The position numbers were made by a program, and so were the translations under genes. DNA of 64,000 bases from Vibrio gazogenes (lineage in GTDB: Bacteria; Pseudomonadota; Gammaproteobacteria; Enterobacterales; Vibrionaceae), in NCBI RefSeq assembly GCF_002196515.1, contig NZ_CP018835.1:1860001-1924000 (forward strand), written 5' to 3'. The notes under the pieces are model-generated. The model was not told the origin of the DNA, made no database searches, and saw nothing but the letters and a program-made list of their open reading frames with translations. Shown here in pieces: positions 18,673 to 26,216 of the stretch. The first letter of the stretch is position 1. Each line of letters begins with the position of its first letter.

Positions 18673-19046
18673 ATCGGAAGACACTGGCCGAGACAGGCCG
18701 TTAGGACCATTCTGGCCACAATATTAAGCGTCCACGTAGAATCGGAAGACACTGGCCGAGACAGGCCGTTAGGACTAGTTTATTGTTGACAGTAAAAATT
18801 ATTAACAATATCGGAAGACACTGGCCGAGACAGGCCGTTAGGACTCAACAACAAAAATTCTTTGTTCTTTCATAAAATCGGAAGACACTGGCCGAGACAG
18901 GCCGTTAGGACTGTTCATAGTGACCTCTCATAAAACTTTTGGTATCGGAAGACACTGGCCGAGACAGGCCGTTAGGACTTTAAACATTTCTGTATGAAAA
19001 GGTTTCACTTTATCGGAAGACACTGGCCGAGGCAGGCCGTTAGGGG
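18673..19046 (+). CRISPR. CRISPR array 1: six 35-bp repeats, five spacers
   Basis: Repeats start at 18673, 18741, 18810, 18877, 18944 and 19012. Each is 35 bp, begins ATCGGAAGACACTGG and ends GGCCGTTAGGAC, with a short internal GGCC/GGCC pairing around GAGACA. Spacers are 33, 34, 32, 32 and 33 bp and all differ. The last repeat is degenerate (GGCAGG instead of GACAGG, and a changed 3' end), which marks the leader-distal end and confirms rightward orientation. That repeat ends two bases before the cas2 stop codon, so array and cas2 are convergent with no space between. Confidence 0.98.
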
Positions 19047-19048
19047 GC

Positions 19049-19342
19049 TCAACAGATAATGATCGAATCCGGCCAGTCAGCAATGCGACCTTCTCCGAGA
19101 ACGTGAGAATTCATCCGGCAATTGGCACACAAACGGTAAAACCGAACCTTGTCTGTCGCGTCAAGCTGCCGGTTGATTTTTTCTGTAATCTGTTTGAGCT
19201 GGCGAGGTGTCTTGACCGCAATTTCAAATACCGATTCCTGCACGCGGTCACCGTAACCGAGCAGCACTTTTCCGACGTTACGGCGCACCTTGTCGTCACT
19301 GATATCAAAACAAACGGCATAGATAATTAACGGCTGTGCCAT
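19049..19342 (-). CDS. cas2: CRISPR-associated Cas2
   Basis: The 97-residue protein has the Cas2 ferredoxin-like fold signature: LIIYAVCFDISDDKVRRNVG at the start, with the conserved aspartate at the end of strand 1, then GYGDRVQESVFEIAV and VRFYRLCANC. Cas2 bridges two Cas1 dimers in the spacer-integration complex. The gene starts inside the 3' end of the Cas6-RT-Cas1 gene (16-bp overlap), so the two are translationally coupled and form the adaptation operon. Its stop abuts the terminal repeat of array 1, leaving no room for a terminator between them. Confidence 0.97.
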   Translation of the reverse strand: MAQPLIIYAVCFDISDDKVRRNVGKVLLGYGDRVQESVFEIAVKTPRQLKQITEKINRQLDATDKVRFYRLCANCRMNSHVLGEGRIADWPDSIIIC

Positions 19343-22300
19343 GCTTCAAATGCCTCCCCGGTCCGGATACTGGTAATGTAACGGGTAATCTGCTGCTGAA
19401 TATGATCGATGATCGAATACCCCGACAGCGTACCTGCCGTTTGTTGTGCGTTCAACGACTGCAATAAGGCAGTAAGATAGCGCTGACGTCCCTGACTTAA
19501 CAACCAGAGACCCCCATCCCGGGATTCAAAGTCAGCTTCCGTCAGAATTTTCTTGTTTACCAACGTCAGTGCCGTCCGTTCGACCAGATAGCGGAAGGGC
19601 TCCATCATATCTGATGCCAGTGCGGCATGGCGGCCTTCCGGTTGATGGTACACACCGGCCCACGATAACAGATGACTGGCACGTAGTAAGCTATCGGTAA
19701 AGCCATACAACATCGTATAACCGAGCGACAACAAAGCATTAAACGGATCCTGCGGTGGCTGACGATTACGTCCGGTAAATCCGGCCCAATCCGGTAGAAT
19801 CTCCTGAAGAACAGCAAAATAGAATCGGGTTGCCATTCCTTCATAACCCCGTAATTGCATTAAACTGGCCGCACGCCCCGCCTGTTGCTGATACTGCTGC
19901 AACGCTTGATGTTCCGGACGGCTCCGGCGGCGCAATATTTCCCGACAGCTGCGGATTCTGGCCACAACTAAGGCTCGGCTGATCTGCAATTGCTGCGTTT
20001 CATCGAGCTGAAGCTGTCGCTGTTGAAGCCGCTGACTGGCAGAGTTCTGGGCCGGAGCGCAAGTCACCCCCACATAGCGGCCTATTCCAGTCGCGTGATG
20101 GATCGCAATATCGTGTTCACAGGCCTGATGAATCGCCTGACTGGTCATTTGATGATGACCAAATAAGATCAAATGATTGACAGCCGTCCACGGCGTATCT
20201 GTCAGAATATTTTCTCCTCGCTGCACCACAACCCGGTGAGCATAGGTACGAACAATACACGGGTCACCAGAGATATAAATGCCGGTCCCCCGACCATCTC
20301 GCTGCCCTGCCGGTGCAGATTCTTCAGCCGGATTAAGCTGCACGCTCTCATCATCTGTCTCCTGCATTAAATCTTCATCAGCTAATGGGTCGTCCGCTAA
20401 CACATTTGTCGATATAGAAAAATTCGTCGATATAGAAAAATCATCATCCGTTTCACTAATAGTGTGGTCAGCTTGTAGTGGTTCGATGACCAGAGGTGAG
20501 TCAGTCACGACATCCGACGGATCTTCAGCTTCTGGGTCACCCGGATTTTCAGCCTTCGCGGCCATACGGGCCTGATATTCCGCCAACCATGAACGGGGGG
20601 GAACAGATAGATCACTGTCGGCTGAACGTTTCGGATTATCCAGCACAGTTTCATTGACAAACAAATATCCGAGAAACTGAATACTGTGATCAATTTCCGT
20701 GATATGGGTCTTGTCCGGATTCAGCGCCAGCCCATGCTCACCCAAAGATTTTTCGGCAATCATCTGAGCTTGTTCTGCTCGTTTTTTATTCTTGCACAGA
20801 ATGACAAAATCGTCGGCAAACCGAACCAGTTTAAACCCCTGTAATTTAAGATCATTATCAAAGTCATCCAGCATCAGGTTTGCCATCAGTGGGCTGAGCG
20901 GGCTTCCCTGTGGAATTCCGTTTTCCCGCTCAATTCGCTCCCCTTGATAATCCACCGGTGCCGACATCCATGCCAGCAGATAATGAACCAAGCAGTCATC
21001 ATTAAATAGATAGCGTAACCGCATGGCGAGTTTTTTCCGATCCAGCGTATCGAAAAAATCTTCAATATCGGATTCAAACACCCACCGATAACCGGCTTTT
21101 ACCAATTTAAGGATCTCATCTCTTGCCTGTTGCCGTGAATGTGCCGGACGATAGCCATAACTGGCGTGATCAAAGAATTTTTCACAACTACTTTGCAGGA
21201 TGTGTAACACCACTCGCTGTAACACCCGATCTGCCAGTGGCGGATAAGCGAGCGCCCGAGGGGCCCGACCGTCCTTCTTTAAAATACAGCCTTGTAAGAC
21301 AGGGACTTCATAGTCGCGGTTTAATAATGCAGTCACCATCTGTCTCAGTTGTGGTTTATCGGGCAATGGTTCCTGCACGCTTCCATCACTATGTTCTAGC
21401 GCCAGATCAAGATAACGCTCCTGATGAAACATCTGACTCCAGTACAGAGCCGGCTCTGGCCGATGGTTTAATAATGGCGCCCCTTCAAGTGTCAACAGAC
21501 TAAACCGGCCCAGACCAAATATCCGCTGTTGTCCCATCCCCAGCCAATGCAGCAGGATGATATATCGCCACCAAAGCAGATCTAAACGGCCGGCAAACAC
21601 CAGCTCACCACTGGCACCACCAATCGATTTGGGATCTGTATTTCCGTGTTTAAGATAATAATTATCCAGCCAGAAGGTGTCGCACTCAGTCAACGTAATT
21701 TTAGGAAGATCACCTAACCGTGGTCGTTCACTGTCTCGATGTACTGCCACCAGTGTCGCCAGCGTGGTGAACACCCTTTCCATTAATAACTCAGCAGAAA
21801 AGTCATCACAGTCTCGGCAGAACCGATTGTCACCTTTTAGTGGTCTGTAACGATCAGGAGAATATTTCTTTCTCAACCGAACAAAGCTATCCCAGCGCCA
21901 GATAAATTGATCCGTAGACTGCAACGCTTCGGCCTGAGATGTTAAATGAGCTTCATCCAATCCCAAAAGTTGATCCGCCTGTGTCACATTTTTCAGCGAG
22001 AAACTATCTTTGATGGAAACCAGTGTCAGGTTTCGACCAAATGCCCCATAAGTTTCATGAGTCAGGCTGTCTGGGAGTTGCTGCAATTGCCGGAACAGGT
22101 ATTCAACCAGAGCATCCGGTGGCGCAATCATCACAATTCTCAGATGATAATAATCCCCTTTGTGAAACTCGGTTTTACCGGATTCCGCCAGTCCGATACA
22201 AAAATACTTCTCATATTCTTCACCGATATCGAGTAAATATCTCAACCATGCGGTCATCGCTGGGTAATGAAAAGGCTGACAGTATATTGTGGACAGGCAG

Positions 22301-22362
22301 CGTAGACTGACATCAATTCCTTTGATCGGCAGCAAGCTTTTGAAATCAATTTCTCTGGGCAT
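19327..22362 (-). CDS. Cas6-reverse transcriptase-Cas1 fusion protein
   Basis: One 1011-residue polypeptide joins three activities. Residues 1-330 are a Cas6-like RAMP domain (crRNA processing) with a glycine-rich loop, GQQRIFGLGRFSLL, near 275. Residues about 335-600 are a group II intron-like reverse transcriptase: FESDIEDFFDTLD, NGIPQGSPLSPLMANLML, the catalytic RFADDFVILC near 513, ALNPDKTHI and FLGYLF. An acidic, low-complexity linker of about 90 residues follows. Residues about 695-1011 are Cas1, with the metal ligands in RGYEGMATRF (Glu) and GVYHQPEGRHAALASDMMEP (His, Asp). The same domain order is known from Marinomonas mediterranea MMB-1, where it captures spacers from RNA and the Cas6 part is also needed for crRNA production. 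All catalytic motifs appear intact. It is divergent from the cmr operon. Confidence 0.97.
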   Translation of the reverse strand: MPREIDFKSLLPIKGIDVSLRCLSTIYCQPFHYPAMTAWLRYLLDIGEEYEKYFCIGLAESGKTEFHKGDYYHLRIVMIAPPDALVEYLFRQLQQLPDSLTHETYGAFGRNLTLVSIKDSFSLKNVTQADQLLGLDEAHLTSQAEALQSTDQFIWRWDSFVRLRKKYSPDRYRPLKGDNRFCRDCDDFSAELLMERVFTTLATLVAVHRDSERPRLGDLPKITLTECDTFWLDNYYLKHGNTDPKSIGGASGELVFAGRLDLLWWRYIILLHWLGMGQQRIFGLGRFSLLTLEGAPLLNHRPEPALYWSQMFHQERYLDLALEHSDGSVQEPLPDKPQLRQMVTALLNRDYEVPVLQGCILKKDGRAPRALAYPPLADRVLQRVVLHILQSSCEKFFDHASYGYRPAHSRQQARDEILKLVKAGYRWVFESDIEDFFDTLDRKKLAMRLRYLFNDDCLVHYLLAWMSAPVDYQGERIERENGIPQGSPLSPLMANLMLDDFDNDLKLQGFKLVRFADDFVILCKNKKRAEQAQMIAEKSLGEHGLALNPDKTHITEIDHSIQFLGYLFVNETVLDNPKRSADSDLSVPPRSWLAEYQARMAAKAENPGDPEAEDPSDVVTDSPLVIEPLQADHTISETDDDFSISTNFSISTNVLADDPLADEDLMQETDDESVQLNPAEESAPAGQRDGRGTGIYISGDPCIVRTYAHRVVVQRGENILTDTPWTAVNHLILFGHHQMTSQAIHQACEHDIAIHHATGIGRYVGVTCAPAQNSASQRLQQRQLQLDETQQLQISRALVVARIRSCREILRRRSRPEHQALQQYQQQAGRAASLMQLRGYEGMATRFYFAVLQEILPDWAGFTGRNRQPPQDPFNALLSLGYTMLYGFTDSLLRASHLLSWAGVYHQPEGRHAALASDMMEPFRYLVERTALTLVNKKILTEADFESRDGGLWLLSQGRQRYLTALLQSLNAQQTAGTLSGYSIIDHIQQQITRYITSIRTGEAFEAWHSR

Positions 22363-22460
22363 CTGAAAAATCCTGATTAGTCGTTGACAGCTCAGTATTT
22401 AAGCGATTAGCTTAATATCCTTATATATGAGCATAATATTTTATCATGCTGGAGCATATC
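22363..22460. promoter_or_regulatory. Divergent promoter region between adaptation and interference operons
   Basis: About 100 AT-rich bases separate the start of the Cas6-RT-Cas1 gene (leftward) from the ring-nuclease gene (rightward). Promoters for both operons must lie here; TAATAT-like and CATAAT-like candidate -10 elements are present, but no pair of -35/-10 boxes is convincing enough to map. Confidence 0.5.
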
Positions 22461-22787
22461 ATGGCGGTGTTTCTTCTCAATTCACCGGTACTGACCACCT
22501 TTGGCCGTTACCACTATACTGGCCCACTGACAGTCCCTGAAGTCAAAAACAAACTGAATCATGGGTTTGTTTCTGCTATTGGGCATGAGAGCGCCGCTAA
22601 ATTTCTAACCCAACTGACAGGGATCAGTATTCCATACCAGCGGATTGCGATTGAAATGGCAATCGGGGACGAAGCCGTGGTCTTTGATCTAAAAACACGG
22701 TTGCCACAGGAAGACATGATGTCACTCCGGCTTGAGAACGTATCTTTTCAGTTTGGGCTTTTAGTCAGAGAGGATGACGGTGAATAG
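22461..22787 (+). CDS. DUF1874-family ring nuclease (Crn2/AcrIII-1-like), degrades cyclic oligoadenylate
   Basis: The 108-residue protein matches the DUF1874 pattern from end to end: FLLNSPVLTTFG at the N-terminus, then GFVSAIGHESAAKFLTQLTG, then VFDLKTRLPQED. In this family the histidine after IG (here His42) is the key residue for cleaving cyclic tetra-adenylate, and an arginine in the RL(P/E) motif (here Arg80) with a nearby glutamate helps. Viral members are the anti-CRISPR AcrIII-1; cellular members linked to type III loci (Crn2) switch off signalling. As first gene of the cmr operon this is most likely the host off-switch. The start at 22461 follows GGAG with proper spacing; ATG 22446 does not. 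It overlaps the next gene by 14 bases. Confidence 0.9.
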   Translation: MAVFLLNSPVLTTFGRYHYTGPLTVPEVKNKLNHGFVSAIGHESAAKFLTQLTGISIPYQRIAIEMAIGDEAVVFDLKTRLPQEDMMSLRLENVSFQFGLLVREDDGE

Positions 22788-24600
22788 GAAACACAATGGA
22801 AAAAGAAAAGCCATCAAGCAGAAAATCACTGTATTTCTTCAATCACCGAACGCGACTTTAATCGGATATGCTCTGACCGCAATTATTGCAGCAATTGGTG
22901 TCGGATGGCTATCAACTGAACTGAAATTTTTATTACTGGGGACTCAGGGGACTGGCGGTCTCAGCCGGGTGACATTGGTGATCTCCGGGCTGATTTTTAT
23001 CATCATTCTGTTGCTTTCAATCATTCCGCTCCGTGAGAAACGCATTCAGCTCTCTGCAAATCCCAAAGCTGAGCATTCACTGAAACAATTACCTTCTGAC
23101 AGGCAACGCATCCTTTTACTAATCACTTTATTACTGTTTACGTTGTTGCTAGATATTGGCAAAGATATACTGCAAAACGTTGTAAAATCTACCCCCTATT
23201 GGGTCATCCCTGCCACAATGTCTGTGTTTTTCCTGTTATTTTTTCAGGCAATCCGGAAAACATCGGCAACCAACCTGTATTCATATTCTTCAGGTTCAAG
23301 ACTCAGAAAACTCTCAACGACATACTTTCAAACACCATCAGATTGCTGGTTAACCAGCCTTGTTTTTGTAACTGGCATTGCTATCGGCTGTCACCCGCCG
23401 CTCTCTGCTCTGCATTACCTGTGGCTTGCCATTCTTGGCGGTTATCTGTTTTTGCATCAGGTTCGCAGACACGCGGTACCCACGAATATGTTGGAGAAAG
23501 AGCAAAACATCGAACCACACCAACATTTGATTTTATTTGTGTCAATTTGCCAGCAATACAAGATCAAACAAATAAAAAATCGCTTACCGGAACGCATTGA
23601 AAATCTGGCAAAAAATGAAGCATATCCAGATCAATCAAAAAGCAATGCTCGAAATCACTTCAGTAAAATCGGCTTCGTCATCATGAAGCAATTATTTGAC
23701 GCGGCAAATCAACATTCGACAGCACAAAACTTTATTTCTGAAAATGGCACAATTAACGTCCAAAACATAATAGATGACCTCTGCCATATTGATGAAGGAA
23801 GCCTGTTTAAATTCGCGCTGTCAACAGATGAGAGTGAAGAACCTGTCACTGATAAACATCTGATAGAAGTCATCAGTCATTACGTCAGTTATCGTTTGGA
23901 ACAGAGGCCATCTTATGTGGACGCTGACAACGATTCCTGCGCAAAATTTAGCGACTTAATCGGTATCTATGATGCAGTGCTGACTTACTTTAATTCTGAC
24001 GGAGCCAGAACCAGTTGGAGAATGCTGTTTGTTGCACTGGAGAAGCACCTACAAGCTACGCAGAACCATCTAAACACACCACAAATCATTTCTCTGATTG
24101 TGTCTGATCGAGGATACAGCCAAGATGAAAATTATAATATCACCGCACCAAATGCAGCAGGAAGCAATCGTCAAATTGACTCCCTGATGAAACTGTTATC
24201 ACTTTATCTGATTTATCACAAAATACGAAATCACCAGATCGAATTTCATTTATACAAACCCGGACACTCACAGCCATTTACCCGATTCACTTCTGAAGCG
24301 TTATACAACACACCAGTTCCGGAATCGGTCATCATGCCTGACGGTTTTGAGAAAGGTGCTCACGGGGCCAATTTTTATGCGTTCGACAGTTGTATGCACG
24401 CCGTACAAAGCCTTGTGTCCGACTCGTCTATATCCGAATGGGACACGATTGTCGATTTTACCTCCGGTAATAAAGTCGCAAGTATGGTGGCAACCTTTAT
24501 GACCACAACAACGGATGTAAAAGCACAATATGTCGATGAAAAATACAACGTGAATCTATTTGATCTTCGTTATTACGATTTGGCAAAACTGGGGGGATAA
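22774..24600 (+). CDS. Candidate membrane-anchored cyclic-oligoadenylate effector (six TM helices + CARF-like C-terminus)
   Basis: The 608-residue protein has about six hydrophobic helices in its first 230 residues (approximately 29-46, 65-84, 112-128, 144-160, 191-208, 212-227), then a cytoplasmic part of about 370 residues. The cytoplasmic part starts with a strand HLILFVSIC, contains LISLIVSDRG near 440, and near 560 has TIVDFTSGNKVASMVATFMT, followed by KAQYVDEKYNV. This strand/glycine-loop/helix pattern resembles the D-x-T/S-G-G-x-K-x-M motif of CARF domains, which bind cyclic oligoadenylates. Its place between a ring nuclease and cmr1, with tight overlaps, supports a signalling effector. 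No known nuclease motif is visible, so the output is probably on the membrane. A GTG at 22780 is better spaced from GAGAGG and may be the true start. The family assignment is inferred. Confidence 0.75.
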   Translation: MTVNRKHNGKRKAIKQKITVFLQSPNATLIGYALTAIIAAIGVGWLSTELKFLLLGTQGTGGLSRVTLVISGLIFIIILLLSIIPLREKRIQLSANPKAEHSLKQLPSDRQRILLLITLLLFTLLLDIGKDILQNVVKSTPYWVIPATMSVFFLLFFQAIRKTSATNLYSYSSGSRLRKLSTTYFQTPSDCWLTSLVFVTGIAIGCHPPLSALHYLWLAILGGYLFLHQVRRHAVPTNMLEKEQNIEPHQHLILFVSICQQYKIKQIKNRLPERIENLAKNEAYPDQSKSNARNHFSKIGFVIMKQLFDAANQHSTAQNFISENGTINVQNIIDDLCHIDEGSLFKFALSTDESEEPVTDKHLIEVISHYVSYRLEQRPSYVDADNDSCAKFSDLIGIYDAVLTYFNSDGARTSWRMLFVALEKHLQATQNHLNTPQIISLIVSDRGYSQDENYNITAPNAAGSNRQIDSLMKLLSLYLIYHKIRNHQIEFHLYKPGHSQPFTRFTSEALYNTPVPESVIMPDGFEKGAHGANFYAFDSCMHAVQSLVSDSSISEWDTIVDFTSGNKVASMVATFMTTTTDVKAQYVDEKYNVNLFDLRYYDLAKLGG

Positions 24601-24601
24601 A

Positions 24602-26203
24602 ATGACAGATACCGCATTCTACGAAATACTTAAAAATAAAGTTGATAACGTAACAAAAGAGCGATGTGTTGCTGTCACATTAACTTTTGAAAGCATGGCT
24701 TTCTTAAATAATGCAGAACAGATGTCACCGGAATGGAAGCAATTGGCCAAGTGCCTTACTGCATTAAAAAAAGAGAAAAAACTCAGTGATCAGAGAAAAA
24801 AAGAATTAAAACAAGATGAAAAACTCAGTGATCAGAGAAAACAAGAATTAGAACAAGATGAAAAACTCAGTAATCAGAGAAAAAAAGAATTAGAACAAGT
24901 GAGGGATAAGCTGAAAGATAAAATTACTGCTCACAATCAGGCAGAATTTCCCCTTGCCAGCCTGAAAGGCGGCTTACGCTATTGGTGGCGCGCCTTACAG
25001 TGGGTTCCGACTAAGTTAAAAGCAATTCAGGAAAATGAAAAGACAAAGCAACTTCCGGAAGATGAGGCGTCTATTGATGAAATAGCCCTTAAAGACTTGC
25101 ATCAGAGTGAGCGAGCCCTTTGGGGAAGTGCAGAAGAAAGCGAAGGCATTGGCTGTTCTAAAGTAAGAATTATTCCTCAAAACAATCAGATCCAAATATG
25201 TCGCTCTTCCGATATATTTAAGAGTAATAAAACTAAAAAGCAGGATAAAATTTCATCAATTCAATATATTGCCGGACAGGCATATAAATTGGATAAAGGT
25301 GAGTTATCAGATATGTCACCACTGCGCCCTGTAGCCACTTCGAAGGAGACAATCTCTTTCTTATTGCATTTCTCTCCTGAATTATCCGAAACACATATCC
25401 GGCAGGTTTTTGAAGCGCTGCTGTGTTTTGCTGAATTTGGCGGTTTGGGTTCCCGTTCCAGAAAAGGGTTCGGTTCTTTCTCAGTCAGTTTTACACAGTC
25501 ATTGATCAAAGAAAATGGAGAGGCTTTATCCCAACAGAAGTTGCATGAACAATTCATTCATACAATCAAACATGAACGCATTCATTCTTCTGCAATTACA
25601 AACTGGCGTATTCCCCCTATTCCGGCCTTTTCTGCCGCAACAAAGTGGACTCAATTTTCTGTGGATAAAAAGATGACGGATAAACAACTTCTAGTGGAAC
25701 TGGGCAATGCCTATAAAACAGCCCGTCTGCAGATTGGTCTGGGTGATAAAAACAGGATATTTAACTCCCCGCCTCAGTATCCAGCCCGACTACAAGTTGG
25801 TTTTCCTCTGGTAACAAATCGGCTTGTTATTGATAAAAATCATAGCCCCAAAAATATAGAGAAAAGAACAAATTACAGCATGTTTTATCTGGATAAAGAA
25901 GTAAAACGCCGCGGGTCATTGGTGTTTTTGTCTTGCAAGCTGACAGATACTGGGAAATATTCCATTCATGCCCTATTACTGAGCTCTGATTTTCTTCCTA
26001 AAAATTCATCAGCAAAGAAACCGTCTTACCTACAACTCTCAGATGCAATTTCCCCTAGTAAAAAAACGCATTATAAAAACATTGATTTTAATCCTAAAGA
26101 TGTTACTGACGAACTTTTTGGTACAGGCGGTTTCTTTGCTGAATTGACGAAAAATCTGAACCATTCTCAATATATTTCCCAGCAATCAGTCGTTGCAGGC
26201 TAA
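24602..26203 (+). CDS. cmr1: Type III-B effector complex subunit Cmr1, with a charged repeat insertion
   Basis: Cmr1 is the RAMP subunit at the 3' end of the crRNA in the Cmr complex. The start at 24602 follows a GGGGGG stretch and lies one base after the stop of the membrane protein; the frame is also open 42 bases upstream, but inside that gene. Diagnostic are PLASLKGGLRYWWRALQW (near residue 120), which matches the family motif (I/L)-x-G-x-LR-x-WWRA, and the glycine-rich loop GGLGSRSRKGFGSFSV (near 285). Residues 59-100 are three tandem copies of a 14-residue charged helix unit (LSDQRKKEL...), not part of the standard fold and likely a coiled coil. Length 533 residues is on the long side for the family. 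Confidence 0.93.
   Translation: MTDTAFYEILKNKVDNVTKERCVAVTLTFESMAFLNNAEQMSPEWKQLAKCLTALKKEKKLSDQRKKELKQDEKLSDQRKQELEQDEKLSNQRKKELEQVRDKLKDKITAHNQAEFPLASLKGGLRYWWRALQWVPTKLKAIQENEKTKQLPEDEASIDEIALKDLHQSERALWGSAEESEGIGCSKVRIIPQNNQIQICRSSDIFKSNKTKKQDKISSIQYIAGQAYKLDKGELSDMSPLRPVATSKETISFLLHFSPELSETHIRQVFEALLCFAEFGGLGSRSRKGFGSFSVSFTQSLIKENGEALSQQKLHEQFIHTIKHERIHSSAITNWRIPPIPAFSAATKWTQFSVDKKMTDKQLLVELGNAYKTARLQIGLGDKNRIFNSPPQYPARLQVGFPLVTNRLVIDKNHSPKNIEKRTNYSMFYLDKEVKRRGSLVFLSCKLTDTGKYSIHALLLSSDFLPKNSSAKKPSYLQLSDAISPSKKTHYKNIDFNPKDVTDELFGTGGFFAELTKNLNHSQYISQQSVVAG
24776..24901 (+). repeat. Three 42-bp in-frame tandem repeats inside cmr1
   Basis: Units at 24776-24817, 24818-24859 and 24860-24901 encode KKLSDQRKKELKQD, EKLSDQRKQELEQD and EKLSNQRKKELEQV. 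The copies differ by only a few bases, so the expansion is recent and copy number is probably variable between strains. Confidence 0.92.
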
Positions 26204-26216
26204 GGAAGGAATCCCG

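Noticed and set aside
19954..19966. 13-base match between spacer 1 of array 1 and the RT-Cas1 gene
   Set aside because: A match of this length is plausible by chance in 64 kb with eight spacers, and the rest of the spacer does not match.
22461..22787. Reading the DUF1874 protein as a viral anti-CRISPR
   Set aside because: It is the first gene of the cmr operon and overlaps the next gene, with no phage genes nearby; a host ring nuclease fits better.
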